A stretch of 56,400 nucleotides of DNA, taken from positions 16,088 to 72,487 of the forward strand of contig DJHK01000007.1 of the NCBI GenBank assembly GCA_002433065.1. The letters are read 5' to 3'. Shown piece after piece: positions 17,122 through 26,568 of the stretch; position 1 is the stretch's first letter, and each line of letters opens with the position of its first letter. Made by a program: the position numbers and the translations under genes. This DNA is from Chloroflexi bacterium UBA6622 (GTDB lineage: Bacteria; Chloroflexota; UBA11872). Under the pieces are notes generated by a model. It did no database searches, had not been told where the DNA came from, and worked only from the letters and a program-made list of their open reading frames with translations.

Positions 17122-18159
17122 ATGCCAGCCAAAAGCATCTTGATCACCGGAGCCACAGGGCGTATTGGCGCAAATGTGGCGAGGCACATGGCCGATCTTG
17201 GGCACCACATCCGCGCGCTCGTCCTGCCAGAGGACTCTCAGACAACAAAGCTCGAGAGCTTAGGCATTGAGACCGTTCAGGGCGATATCACGTCTTTTGA
17301 TGATGTCCGGATGGCCTGTCGTGACATCCAAACTGTTTTTCACCTAGGGGCTGCCTTTCAAGCTGGCGGCCCCTTTACGCCCGAGCAATATATGCACGCT
17401 AACGTCCAAGCGACCTTTCACGTATTTGAAGCTGCCCGAGAAAATGCTGCCGATGTCAAACACGTGGTGTTTTCAAGCACTGACGCCACACTTGATAAAT
17501 ACCCTCCAACCGGTAATTCTGAACCAATTACCGAAACCACCCTCAGCCAAACTCAGACGGATTGGTATGGATTCACAAAATTTCTTGGCGAACGGCTCGC
17601 CGATCGATTTGTCCGAGCAGACGGTGTGCCAATCACTGTTGTTCGGTTCCCAATGGTCTGGGGAGCTGGCGAATTCCCGGACTTCGCTCAATTTCGAATG
17701 GCGTACTTCATTGAATATTTCAGGCGCAGATCGGATCGCCATGCCATCGAAATGCTTGCGCATCTCGAATCTCTTGCAAACGGAGGCAACCCTCTAGTCA
17801 TCGCATGTGACCCTAACGGACGATCATGGATGAAACACACCTTGGATGTTCGTGACATCGCCCATGGATTTGAGCAACTCCTCGGTTCTGAAACCACCAT
17901 TGGCAATACCTATCAACTGGGTGCGCCAGGTCCCTTCACGTGGCGCGAGGTGGTGCCCGCCATCGCTAGGGCCACAGGCGAACAAATCGTTGAAACACGA
18001 ATGGCTCACATGGTGCCCACGTACTATGAATTTGACCTTTCAGCCGCCCACAGCGATTTCGGTTACAGCCCAACCCATGACTGGAAATCCACGCTCGAGG
18101 AAGCAATTCGTTTCACCACTGAAGGAAGCGATACGATCATCCCCACAGTGGCTTCCTAG
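17122..18159 (+). CDS. NAD-dependent epimerase/dehydratase (extended SDR)
   Basis: A 345-residue extended short-chain dehydrogenase. The Rossmann motif GATGRIG is at residues 10-16; the catalytic Ser-Ser-Thr region (HVVFSSTDATL) and YGFTK (YxxxK, near residue 151) are in place; FHLGAAF matches the NNAG-equivalent strand. The C-terminal substrate domain has DVRDIAHGFEQLL and FGYSPTHDW, typical of sugar-nucleotide epimerases or dihydroflavonol-reductase-like enzymes. Last of the four-gene run from 14139; convergent with the FAD gene. Confidence 0.9.
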   Translation: MPAKSILITGATGRIGANVARHMADLGHHIRALVLPEDSQTTKLESLGIETVQGDITSFDDVRMACRDIQTVFHLGAAFQAGGPFTPEQYMHANVQATFHVFEAARENAADVKHVVFSSTDATLDKYPPTGNSEPITETTLSQTQTDWYGFTKFLGERLADRFVRADGVPITVVRFPMVWGAGEFPDFAQFRMAYFIEYFRRRSDRHAIEMLAHLESLANGGNPLVIACDPNGRSWMKHTLDVRDIAHGFEQLLGSETTIGNTYQLGAPGPFTWREVVPAIARATGEQIVETRMAHMVPTYYEFDLSAAHSDFGYSPTHDWKSTLEEAIRFTTEGSDTIIPTVAS

Positions 18160-18198
18160 TCGACGTCACCTGTTGTCGTAGACCATAGACGCCACAAG

Positions 18199-19566
18199 TC
18201 AACCAGCCAAAATTGCCGATGATTCGCGGCCAGCGATGCGTCCATAGGCGATCCCCACAGCCAGACCTCCGGTATAACCACGGGTGTACAGGCCACCAAC
18301 ATCAGCGCCTGCCGCAAACAGCCCGGGAATAGGCATACCGGTCGAATCAAGAATCTGCGCCCTCGCATTCGTTCGGGCACCGCCATAAGTAAACGTGGCC
18401 CCAGGAAGAAACCGGATGGCATAAAAGGGCGGGCTGTCAAGAGCTTGCAGCCCACCACTCCGAGGAACACTCAACAAGCCAAGATCCCCGGCTGCAGCCG
18501 CGGCATTGTGTTCCGTAAGCGTAGCCAATAACCGCCGAGAGGGGACTCCCCACCGATCGGCCATAGCGACAGCCAGGCTCCCAAGATCTTGCGCTTCCAG
18601 GATTTCCCCACCCGCATCCCGTATGGTCTGCACACGACGTCCCGCACTCCCGGCCGGACCATCTCCAGTCGGAGTCTCTGAGCAAACCCTCTCGTCGAAG
18701 ACCAGGAAACACAGGGCCTCTGGTTGATGAACCACAGCGTGCACTGTGACCTCATCACCAAGAAATTCGTCATCGAATCTCTCACCATAGAGATTCACAA
18801 AAACCGCGTATTCACTGAAATCAGGCTTAACACTGGCGAAGTTATGAACTCCCGTCTGCGCGGGTGGCGCAGGAATCATATGCCCATAAAAGCGCCCAAA
18901 TGGCCCAGCCGTACCGGCCCCCACATCAAGAGCCGCAAGAAATCCATCCCCCGTACTAAAGGCGTTCCCACGGACAATCACTCGATCCGCCCACCGACCA
19001 AAATATCGCGCGCGGAGATCAGGACTGGCCTGAAACCCGCCCGTAGCCAAGATGACAGCCCGTGCCGCAACTTCAATCGTTCGACCCTCCTGGCGCGCCA
19101 CTACACCATTAATCGTCCCATCGGATCCGGTTCGAATGCCGTGCAATCCTGTACTCGTCAAAATCGTGCCACCCGCGGCCTCGACACTCTGGGCCAATTC
19201 ACCCATAAATGTTCGGGCGTCAGGCTTGAAGTCATGTACGTAGCGGTCAAATTTGTAAGGTGCCTCACGATCAGATATCTCAAGGCCAAGAGTTCGATAC
19301 CAGGCCACGCCATCCAAATAGTTTTCAATCAGGGCCTTCCCCATCAAGGGATCTGCTCCGGGCTGCACGCTCAGCCACGCATCAACGCTGGCTGCCGTCC
19401 ACGCTGCCCCTCCGGACAGTGCCGCCGAACCACCCGACTCAGGCGCCTTTTCAAGAACAATCACGGAGGCCCCACGCTCTAAAGCTGTACGAGCTGCTGT
19501 CAATCCGCCAATGCCGCTCCCAGCCACAACTACATCACATTGAAATTGTTCAGTTGAATGAAGCAT
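18199..19566 (-). CDS. FAD-dependent oxidoreductase (fumarate reductase/ketosteroid dehydrogenase-like flavoprotein)
   Basis: A 455-residue FAD-binding protein. The dinucleotide motif GSGIGGLTAA is at residues 16-25 and ends with an acidic residue after the second strand (VIVLEKAPESGGSAALSGG). ILATGGFQ and the C-terminal GLFAAGADVGGLYTRGYTGG, which closes over FAD, are both typical of the FAD_binding_2 family. No signal peptide or heme domain. Members oxidise or reduce C-C double bonds, for example in steroids or dicarboxylates; this one is unassigned. It is divergent from the cupin gene across 186 bases. Confidence 0.88.
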   Translation of the reverse strand: MLHSTEQFQCDVVVAGSGIGGLTAARTALERGASVIVLEKAPESGGSAALSGGAAWTAASVDAWLSVQPGADPLMGKALIENYLDGVAWYRTLGLEISDREAPYKFDRYVHDFKPDARTFMGELAQSVEAAGGTILTSTGLHGIRTGSDGTINGVVARQEGRTIEVAARAVILATGGFQASPDLRARYFGRWADRVIVRGNAFSTGDGFLAALDVGAGTAGPFGRFYGHMIPAPPAQTGVHNFASVKPDFSEYAVFVNLYGERFDDEFLGDEVTVHAVVHQPEALCFLVFDERVCSETPTGDGPAGSAGRRVQTIRDAGGEILEAQDLGSLAVAMADRWGVPSRRLLATLTEHNAAAAAGDLGLLSVPRSGGLQALDSPPFYAIRFLPGATFTYGGARTNARAQILDSTGMPIPGLFAAGADVGGLYTRGYTGGLAVGIAYGRIAGRESSAILAG

Positions 19567-19752
19567 TGCATCTCACTAGCGCTTACACGAAGATCATCGT
19601 ACGTTCCGAGTTCCCCACAGTCGATCCGTCACTTCCCAGACCCGCCAACCCTTAGTGCATACAAGTAACGATTTTCTACCTGCTGATTCTGTTCGTGGTG
19701 ATTCATGGTTTAGATTAGGCCTATCACAGAGTGATCCCCCGAAAGCAATGTT

Positions 19753-20130
19753 ATGAATGATGCAGCCAATGAGCCACGGGTCATTACCCTTGGTGACGGA
19801 ATTGCCGAAACCTATGGAGGAGGCCAAATCGAATGGCTAGCCAACAAACACCTCACACCCGGCGCTGAGATGACCTTTGGCCATGTTCGTCTAGGTCCAG
19901 GTGGAGCAAACATGCGCCACATACACCCAAACTGTAACGAATTGCTGTTTGTCCTGGAAGGATGCATCGAGCATGACCTTGGCTCATCTACGCTTCAGCT
20001 AAACAAGGGTGACCTGCTGCATATCCCAATCGGCGTACCCCATCAAGCGAGGAATCACAGTTCGGAAGATTGCGTAATGGTGGTCACCTACTCAAGTGAG
20101 GATCGACAAACCGTCCCCGTGGATGACTAG
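19753..20130 (+). CDS. Single-domain cupin protein
   Basis: A 125-residue cupin. Motif 1 has metal ligands in HIHPNCNELLFVLEG (two His and Glu) and motif 2 has the last His in GDLLHIPIGVPHQARN. Probably a metal-binding isomerase, dioxygenase or sensor; function unassigned. It stands alone, divergent from the FAD oxidoreductase and convergent with the DUF72 gene. Confidence 0.85.
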   Translation: MNDAANEPRVITLGDGIAETYGGGQIEWLANKHLTPGAEMTFGHVRLGPGGANMRHIHPNCNELLFVLEGCIEHDLGSSTLQLNKGDLLHIPIGVPHQARNHSSEDCVMVVTYSSEDRQTVPVDD

Positions 20131-20169
20131 AGCTTCCTAGGCACCATCGCGATTCGACACAAAAACACG

Positions 20170-21051
20170 CTAACCAGCGTAGCCCCACCTAGCATCCCGT
20201 TCATCAGCAGTGTCGACCGCTGCACGCAATTCCTTCGCCGTATCGAGGGCAGCGTCATGTGCTGCCGTCCCTACAAGTACATGGACTTCCTCAACTTCCT
20301 GACGGATAGATCGAACTCGCTCGACCCAAGGCACAAGCTCTGTCTCCTCGTATTCATACATCAGAGAGGTAACAGGGGCCGTAAGCGTCCGCTTCCACGC
20401 CTCTGCGTTCTGTCCGTGTAGCCGAAAAACCGCCAAGCCATCCACGGTTGCAAAATCAAAGGGTGGCGACCAATCATCAACTTCCATCGGAAAATCAGAG
20501 ATCACAATACCCAACTCGAGTTCAATCATGACGTCCATAGTGGAGTCACGATTAACAGGAACACCCCAGGTCGGATGGCGAAACTCAACCGCTAACGGAA
20601 ATCCTTTCAGTTGTTCACGGACGCGAGCCAAGTACTCGTGCGCCTCAGGTCCTGCGTCGAACCAAGGGGGGAACTGAAGAATGATCGCGCCGAGCCGACC
20701 AGCGTCTTTCAAGGGTTGCAACGAAGCACACAAATCCTCAAAAAGAACATCGGGGGGTTCAACCGCAACATCTCGCCATGATTTCACACCATGATCCGCA
20801 ACGCCGGGACGCCGCTGATACAAGGTCAGACCTCCGAACGCCACAACATCAAATTTGAAATCTTCGGGTGACTGAACCACCCACTCGGCGATCCGATCAG
20901 GTTTCGGGATTCCACTAAAAACATTTTCGGCTTCAACGACCGAGGCATGGTTTGCGTAAACGCCAAGCATTTCAGACGCATGTGTACGAGCTGGGTAAAT
21001 CTCATCGAGCCGTTGCCAACCACGAATACCGTAACGCGGTGAAGTTCCCAC
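20170..21051 (-). CDS. DUF72 family protein
   Basis: A 293-residue DUF72 (YecE-like) protein with a TIM-barrel fold. It has the typical opening RYGIRGWQ and YPARTHASEMLGVYANHASVVEAENVF, LGAIILQFPPWF, the PLAVEFRHPTW motif and AVFRLHGQNAEAW near the C-terminus. Function unknown for the family. The GTG start at 21051 shares its first G with the TAG of the upstream 2TM gene, with GGAG upstream: clear translational coupling. Confidence 0.9.
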   Translation of the reverse strand: MGTSPRYGIRGWQRLDEIYPARTHASEMLGVYANHASVVEAENVFSGIPKPDRIAEWVVQSPEDFKFDVVAFGGLTLYQRRPGVADHGVKSWRDVAVEPPDVLFEDLCASLQPLKDAGRLGAIILQFPPWFDAGPEAHEYLARVREQLKGFPLAVEFRHPTWGVPVNRDSTMDVMIELELGIVISDFPMEVDDWSPPFDFATVDGLAVFRLHGQNAEAWKRTLTAPVTSLMYEYEETELVPWVERVRSIRQEVEEVHVLVGTAAHDAALDTAKELRAAVDTADERDARWGYAG

Positions 21052-21380
21052 TATTCTCCGCCTGCTCCATCTACTCTTTTTTCAGACCGAGCAGTCATAC
21101 GTGCAATCTCCCGCTCGTATTCACGATCCGTCCAGCGCTCAATAGCCCGTAGGCCAGGACCTAGAGCAAAAACACCATGGCCGAAAAGGGCAGGCAGCCA
21201 CGCTAACATCGGCCAAAAAAACCAAAGATTGTCCGGCGTAGCCGCAATGTTCAACACAAGCAGCAATATCATGGCGGCGATGTAAATCACACCGTGACCA
21301 AAGAAACCCACACGAGCCACCACCCGTCGCTGGGCCCGACGAAGGGCCTGACTTTCAACAACAGGGGGTAGCTCAGCCAT
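21051..21380 (-). CDS. 2TM domain membrane protein
   Basis: A 109-residue protein with two hydrophobic helices, GHGVIYIAAMILLLVLNIA and LWFFWPMLAWLPALFGHGVF, flanked by basic N- and acidic/basic C-terminal tails; this matches the 2TM domain family (PF13239 type), often near histidine kinases or short envelope genes. Function unknown. It ends in a one-base overlap with DUF72, and follows selA by 54 bases on the same strand. Confidence 0.75.
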   Translation of the reverse strand: MAELPPVVESQALRRAQRRVVARVGFFGHGVIYIAAMILLLVLNIAATPDNLWFFWPMLAWLPALFGHGVFALGPGLRAIERWTDREYEREIARMTARSEKRVDGAGGE

Positions 21381-21434
21381 AACCTTGCTGCCTCAAAATA
21401 GATATCACCAGTTTAGCTGCAACTTCGCTACTTC

Positions 21435-22796
21435 CTAGAGGCCACAAAGCACCTCGGTAATTAGTTGTTCATCCTGCGGCAAGACCGTTCGCATGTCCAA
21501 GCACACAGACTCATCCCGGACACGAGTAATGATGGGCCTTGAGGCACACCGTAATCTTCGGGAAACTTCCTCGACACTACCGTAGCTCTCTCCAAGTTGG
21601 ACAGACACACTAGGCATCATTTCCCCAGGCAGGGCCCCGCCCCCAACCGTGGATATAGAGGGCACAATCCTCACGTCGTCAACACCCGCACTCACACGCA
21701 TCGCCCGATCCTTCAACGTAGATTCTTCAGCCGAAATCATCTGCCACACAGGAATAGTTGCTGGCGCATCGCCTCGTAGATAGGCAAGCAAAGTGGCATG
21801 AAGCGCGGTGATGGTCATCTTGTCGGGCCGAAGGGCCCGAGCAAAAGGACGCTTAGCAATGAGCTTGATAGCATCAGCCGAGCCGACCAAGAGACCTGAC
21901 TGAGGTCCGCCCAATAACTTGTCACCCGAAAATGTCACCACGTCCGCCCCAGCCGCAACAGCCTCCGTCACCAAAGGTTCCCTTGCCAATCCGTAAATCG
22001 AGCTATCTATCAATGACCCGGAACCAAGATCGTCAATAAACAGGAGTTCGTGCTGATGAGCCAGTTCAGCAAGCTCCTGCCGGGAGGGTGCCCCAGTAAA
22101 GCCAATCTGGGTAAAGTTACTTTGATGAACACGAAGGATCGCCGCCGTTCGCTCGGTAATGGCGCTGGAATAATCCTCAACCCTTGTCTTGTTGGCAGTT
22201 CCCACATCTCGCAACCTAGCACCGCTTGCCTCGAGGATTTCAGGAATCCGAAATCCCCCACCTATCTCTACAGACTCCCCTCGAGCAACCAGCACTTCCT
22301 GTCCCCTAGCATGCGCGTCCAAAGCCAGGAACACCGCAGCCGCATTGTTATTGACCACTAGAGCCGCTTCTGTCCCAACGACGGCTTGGACTACCGCATC
22401 GATATCAGCAAACCGGGAACCACGTGCCCCTTTGGACAAGTCGTATTCGAGATCTGAGTACCCCGAGGACGCATACGCAACGGCCCGCACAGCTTCTTCG
22501 CTCAGCGGCGCGCGACCGAGATTTGTATGCAAAATAACTCCCGTCGCATTAACCACTTGCCTCGGAGACATTTCAAGAATTTTTCGAGCTCTCCTTAGCC
22601 CGGCCTCGGCCACTCTCCTAGCTGATTTTGCCTGTCCGCCCTCGGCAACCATCTGCCTAAGCATCGAAATTTCAGCCTGGCTCGAGGTTACCGCCAGCTT
22701 CTTGGGAATAGCAGCATCCATCGTTTCCATTTCCCGAACCACCGCATCTACTGACGGAATGGAACGAAACTGACTTTGTTCAGTCATGTCACGCAC
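21435..22796 (-). CDS. selA: L-seryl-tRNA(Sec) selenium transferase SelA
   Basis: PLP enzyme that converts Ser-tRNA(Sec) to selenocysteinyl-tRNA(Sec) with selenophosphate. It is 453 residues, full length for SelA. The N-terminal domain has the RSIPSVDAVV motif, then VVNATGVILHTNLGRAPLS, and the PLP lysine is Lys293 in FSGDKLLGGPQSG, with IDDLGSGSLID before it. The start is GTG 22796, overlapping the end of apgM by eight bases; ATG 22787 just after the apgM stop is an alternative. The partners needed for selenocysteine (selB, selD, tRNA-Sec) are not in this window, and I see no gene here with an in-frame UGA that suggests a selenoprotein. Confidence 0.93.
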   Translation of the reverse strand: MRDMTEQSQFRSIPSVDAVVREMETMDAAIPKKLAVTSSQAEISMLRQMVAEGGQAKSARRVAEAGLRRARKILEMSPRQVVNATGVILHTNLGRAPLSEEAVRAVAYASSGYSDLEYDLSKGARGSRFADIDAVVQAVVGTEAALVVNNNAAAVFLALDAHARGQEVLVARGESVEIGGGFRIPEILEASGARLRDVGTANKTRVEDYSSAITERTAAILRVHQSNFTQIGFTGAPSRQELAELAHQHELLFIDDLGSGSLIDSSIYGLAREPLVTEAVAAGADVVTFSGDKLLGGPQSGLLVGSADAIKLIAKRPFARALRPDKMTITALHATLLAYLRGDAPATIPVWQMISAEESTLKDRAMRVSAGVDDVRIVPSISTVGGGALPGEMMPSVSVQLGESYGSVEEVSRRLRCASRPIITRVRDESVCLDMRTVLPQDEQLITEVLCGL

Positions 22797-23994
22797 CGAA
22801 CTTTGCTAAACGACCGCCGTGGCCCAGCATCATTGCCATAATTGATTGCGCTGGAATAACTCCTAAAGCTCCCGTTTCGCAAGCCCGTTCTCCAAATGCG
22901 TCTGATCGATCAGGCCGTACCGACCCTCCCCAGATCAGAAATGGTGACGGATGCCAACTATGCTGGCGAAGTACAGCAGGCGTTGAATGGTCACCAGTAA
23001 CAACGAGCACATCGGGCCGAAGTTGCAGAATATCGGGGAGCTTGGCGTCAACCTCCTCGATTGCAGCAACCTTTCCAACAAAGTCGCCATCCTCGCCTCT
23101 CGCGTCAGGAGCCTTTACGTGCACGAAAAAATAGTCATACGACTCCCACTGCGCGCTAAGCTCCGCAACCTCCCCCGACATCGAGTCAAGCCCCTCAGCA
23201 ATATTCATGCCAACCGCTCTTGCCAAACCTTTGTACATTGGATAGGTCGCAATACAGAGTGGATTAAGCCCATGCAACTGATCTATGCCTTGCAAGGCTG
23301 GACGACCAGAATATCCACGCATCAATACAAAATTTGCCGGACTATCTCCCCCGATACATTCACGAACACCTTTGAGCACACCTTTGAGCACATCGCTCGT
23401 AAGCTTTGCCTCAGGATGGACAGGCTCGGGTTCGAGAGGCAACACATCAAGGCGCTGGGGATCCGTCTCCGCAATTCTTGGATCTAATCCGTCCCCACGC
23501 ATCACGAGTACCGCCCGGTGCTGAGATTCGGTGATGAACTGCAAATGAACATCTGGAACATCGATCGCGTTAAGCTTCTCTACAAGGTCGGAGTTAATGA
23601 TTGAGTCAATCCGGCCGGCCCGCCGATCAACAACCCGACCCCGATCGTCAAGGGTGCAAAAATTGAGTCGCACGGCCACGTCACCGTCGTTCAATGACAC
23701 ACCAAGGCCCAGCGCCGAGAGCGCGCCCCGACCAATGTTGTTGGACACGGGGTCATAGCCAAAGAGCGCCAGATGGCCAGGTCCACTTCCAGGTGTTATC
23801 CCTGATCCTATAGCCTGACTAAGACCCGTCTGGCCTTCCGCTGCCAGGAGATCCATGTGAGGTGTACGGGCGGCCTCAAGCTCTGTTAAACCATCTGATT
23901 GTTGAGCCAAGCCGCCTAAACCGTCCAAAACGAGCAGAACAAGCCGGGTGTCAGCTGGTTGAGCTAATCCCTGCAAAACACTTTGGGAGACCAC
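22789..23994 (-). CDS. apgM: 2,3-bisphosphoglycerate-independent phosphoglycerate mutase, archaeal type
   Basis: A 401-residue member of the archaeal-type iPGM branch of the alkaline phosphatase superfamily, interconverting 3- and 2-phosphoglycerate. The metal and nucleophile region is LVLDGLGG (Asp) and ITPGSGPGHLALFGYDP (Ser), and later ligands are in HVKAPDARGEDGD and VTGDHSTPAVLRQHSWHPSPFLIWGG. An internal in-frame 12-base tandem duplication near 23367-23391 gives VLKGVLKGV. Divergent from cysK across 95 bases and overlapping selA, so the two share an mRNA. Confidence 0.93.
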   Translation of the reverse strand: MVSQSVLQGLAQPADTRLVLLVLDGLGGLAQQSDGLTELEAARTPHMDLLAAEGQTGLSQAIGSGITPGSGPGHLALFGYDPVSNNIGRGALSALGLGVSLNDGDVAVRLNFCTLDDRGRVVDRRAGRIDSIINSDLVEKLNAIDVPDVHLQFITESQHRAVLVMRGDGLDPRIAETDPQRLDVLPLEPEPVHPEAKLTSDVLKGVLKGVRECIGGDSPANFVLMRGYSGRPALQGIDQLHGLNPLCIATYPMYKGLARAVGMNIAEGLDSMSGEVAELSAQWESYDYFFVHVKAPDARGEDGDFVGKVAAIEEVDAKLPDILQLRPDVLVVTGDHSTPAVLRQHSWHPSPFLIWGGSVRPDRSDAFGERACETGALGVIPAQSIMAMMLGHGGRLAKFGA

Positions 23995-24089
23995 AAAATC
24001 ACACTCGGTCGTCGGAAGCCGCCTATTATCAACTGTTAGCGTGTCTGTCGCGACCTCGCGAAGCGGACAACTCTACCCAGAGGTTTCAG

Positions 24090-25043
24090 GTGAACCAGCA
24101 AGTTTTTGAGAGATCGGATGCGATCGCTCCAGATGTAACCGCTCTAATCGCAGGCACACCATTGGTCCGACTCAATCGAATAGCCTCTGAGATATCAGGA
24201 ACTCTCGTCGCAAAGTGCGAATTCATGAATCCTGGCGGAAGTGTCAAAGACCGCATCGGTCTCGCCATGATCCTCGACGCTGAAAAACACGGGATTATCG
24301 AACCCGGAAAAACAGTGATAGTCGAACCAACAAGCGGAAACACAGGGATTGCTCTGGCGATGGTTGGTGCCGCGAAAGGCTACAAAGTCGTCCTCACCAT
24401 GCCTGAAACTATGAGCATCGAACGTCGGAGCCTTCTTCAGGCGTATGGTGCTGAGCTTGTGCTCACCCCGGGAGCCCACGGGATGTCAGGGGCCGTTGCC
24501 AGAGCAGAAGAAATCGTGGCAGACACCCCTCACTCGTGGATGCCCCAGCAGTTCAAGAACCCCGCAAATCCTTCTATTCATGAAACCACAACTGCCGAAG
24601 AAATATGGGCCCAGACAGGTGGCACTGTCGATGTGGTCGTTGCCGCTGTAGGCACAGGAGGCACAGCTACCGGCACTGCCCGAACACTCAAGAAGAAGAA
24701 TTCGAAAATCAAGGTGGTCGCTGTTGAACCGGCCCGAAACAAAGTGCTGTCTGGAGGTAAACCAGGCCCCCATCGAATCCAAGGAATCGGTGCCGATTTT
24801 ATTCCCGATGTCTACGACGCCACTGTGATCGACGAAATTGTGACCGTTGCCGACGAAGACGCCGAAGCTACAGCTCAAGAACTAGGCCGTAGTGAAGGGC
24901 TATTGGTCGGAGTATCCGCGGGTGCCAACGTATGGGCGTCGCTGAAACTAGCAAACCGACCTGAGCACACTGATTCGGTGATCGTCACGGTGCTCTGTGA
25001 TACCGGTGAGCGTTATCTCAGCCATCCCCTTTTCGCCACTTAA
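24090..25043 (+). CDS. cysK: Cysteine synthase (O-acetylserine sulfhydrylase)
   Basis: PLP enzyme that forms cysteine from O-acetylserine and sulfide. It is 317 residues. The PLP lysine is Lys53 in NPGGSVKDR; the substrate loop TSGNTG, the phosphate-binding GTGGTATGTA and the C-terminal LCDTGERYLSHPLF are all canonical. The start is GTG at 24090, with AGAGG upstream and the family N-terminus at the right depth; a longer open frame overlaps apgM and is unlikely. It precedes mnmA by 68 bases on the same strand. Confidence 0.93.
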   Translation: MNQQVFERSDAIAPDVTALIAGTPLVRLNRIASEISGTLVAKCEFMNPGGSVKDRIGLAMILDAEKHGIIEPGKTVIVEPTSGNTGIALAMVGAAKGYKVVLTMPETMSIERRSLLQAYGAELVLTPGAHGMSGAVARAEEIVADTPHSWMPQQFKNPANPSIHETTTAEEIWAQTGGTVDVVVAAVGTGGTATGTARTLKKKNSKIKVVAVEPARNKVLSGGKPGPHRIQGIGADFIPDVYDATVIDEIVTVADEDAEATAQELGRSEGLLVGVSAGANVWASLKLANRPEHTDSVIVTVLCDTGERYLSHPLFAT

Positions 25044-25111
25044 CACACCCAAAACCTCCCTAAGTTCGCCCCAGCGATGCTAGCCTCAAAACTCTTGGAG
25101 CCGAAAGCTGA

Positions 25112-26197
25112 ATGATGCCGAAACGTGTACTGGTAGCAATGAGCGGAGGGGTTGATAGCTCCGTAGCCGCTGCATTGCTAACCCGAGACAACTACGACGT
25201 CATCGGGATCACCTTCAATCAGTGGCCAGCCAACCTCATGGCCAGCTCTACGGGCAACGGCTGCTGTACACCCAACACGATTGATGATGCCCGGCGCGTA
25301 TGCTCCATCCTTGGTATTCCCCATTACGTCGTCGACTATCGAAAGGAATTTGAAGCCGCAGTAATCACACCGTGGGTCACGTCTTATCTATCGGGAGAAA
25401 CACCTAATCCCTGCGTAATGTGCAACCGCACCGTAAGATTTGGAGCATTTCTAACCAAGGCCACAGAACTCGGTGCCGAGTTCATCGCCACCGGCCACTA
25501 CGCACGAATCATCCACGACCTAAAAACCGACACTCGCAAACTACTAACTGCCGTTGATCAGACCAAGGATCAATCGTACGTTCTTCACGTACTGGGACAA
25601 CAACAGCTAAAACGAACATTGTTCCCTTTAGGGAGCATGAAAAAAACAGAAGTTCGGAACGTCGCAGCTGAGCTAGGTCTTCCTGTAGCCGACAAGGCGG
25701 AGAGCCAAGAAATATGTTTTGTGCCTGAAAACAACCACGCCGACTACATACGGAAACATGGTTCGACCGGTTCAGGAGAAATCGTGGATATGAGCGGCCA
25801 GACTATTGGCAAGCATCACGGCCTAGAACAGTACACCCCCGGCCAACGTCGCGGCCTGGACTTGGGTGGTGGATCCAGTCCTCGTTATGTCATCAGCCTT
25901 GACAAAAACGAGAACCGAATCACTGTTGGTTCAAAGAACGACGCATATGCGAAATCTATAGAGCTTCGCAACGTGCACTGGGTCTCCAGCATAGCGCCAA
26001 CCAAGAGCAGCCCTGTTGAGGTCCGCACCCGCTACCGAATGCCAGTCGAGCAAGGGATACTCAGTGATGTCGCAGGAAAAACCATCGTATCTTTCATCAA
26101 TCAGGCTTGGGCCCCTGCGCCAGGACAAGCTGCTGTTCTTTATACCGGTGCAGAAGTCCTTGGTGGTGGAACAATCGACAAGGTAGTTCGCCAGTGA
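25112..26197 (+). CDS. mnmA: tRNA-specific 2-thiouridylase MnmA
   Basis: ATP-dependent enzyme that places sulfur on U34 of Glu, Gln and Lys tRNAs. It is 361 residues. The PP-loop SGGVDSS is at residues 11-17; the catalytic Cys101 lies in NPCVMCN and the second Cys202 in SQEICFVP, the persulfide pair of the family. The C-terminal domain ends with GQAAVLYTG-EVLGGG. Start ATG 25112 or the ATG one codon later. Its TGA overlaps the next gene's GTG. Confidence 0.95.
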   Translation: MMPKRVLVAMSGGVDSSVAAALLTRDNYDVIGITFNQWPANLMASSTGNGCCTPNTIDDARRVCSILGIPHYVVDYRKEFEAAVITPWVTSYLSGETPNPCVMCNRTVRFGAFLTKATELGAEFIATGHYARIIHDLKTDTRKLLTAVDQTKDQSYVLHVLGQQQLKRTLFPLGSMKKTEVRNVAAELGLPVADKAESQEICFVPENNHADYIRKHGSTGSGEIVDMSGQTIGKHHGLEQYTPGQRRGLDLGGGSSPRYVISLDKNENRITVGSKNDAYAKSIELRNVHWVSSIAPTKSSPVEVRTRYRMPVEQGILSDVAGKTIVSFINQAWAPAPGQAAVLYTGAEVLGGGTIDKVVRQ

Positions 26198-26499
26198 GCA
26201 CTGAATCCGAGGTTTATTGCCCCCGTTGTTTTCAAATCGCCCCTCAAAATCGTGTGTTTTGCTCAAATTGTGGACAATTTATCCATGACAATGCTCCACC
26301 AGACTCACGCCGATGGGACTCCAGACCTCCAGACCTAGGAAACTATGAGCCTCCAGAAGCAGCAGCAGCACCGGTTGCATTCGATATCCCAGAAAGCTAT
26401 GAACTTTTCGGGCAATCGAGACCCATCACCGAGGACACAAAACCAGACTCTTCGAAACCACCGGAGCACGAGCTCAAGGAAGGCACTGACCCTACGTAA
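26194..26499 (+). CDS. Zinc-ribbon protein of unknown function
   Basis: A 101-residue protein with an N-terminal zinc ribbon: CPRC at residues 8-11 and CSNC at residues 23-26. The rest is acidic, proline-rich and probably disordered. The start is GTG at 26194 overlapping the mnmA stop as GTGA, so it is translationally coupled to mnmA. Role unknown; it could be a small adaptor or nucleic-acid-binding protein. Confidence 0.72.
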   Translation: MSTESEVYCPRCFQIAPQNRVFCSNCGQFIHDNAPPDSRRWDSRPPDLGNYEPPEAAAAPVAFDIPESYELFGQSRPITEDTKPDSSKPPEHELKEGTDPT

Positions 26500-26568
26500 G
26501 AAATTCTTGCCGCAGCATTTCATCCCCACACAAACCGGCAGGAAGTTAGAAGACCCGTCTCTTGCAGG

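Noticed and set aside
23367..23391. Tandem 12-base repeat
   Set aside because: It lies inside apgM in frame and gives only VLKGVLKG; no sign of a mobile or regulatory element.
23862..24089. Longer N-terminus for cysteine synthase
   Set aside because: It would overlap apgM on the other strand and add 76 residues not seen in the family.
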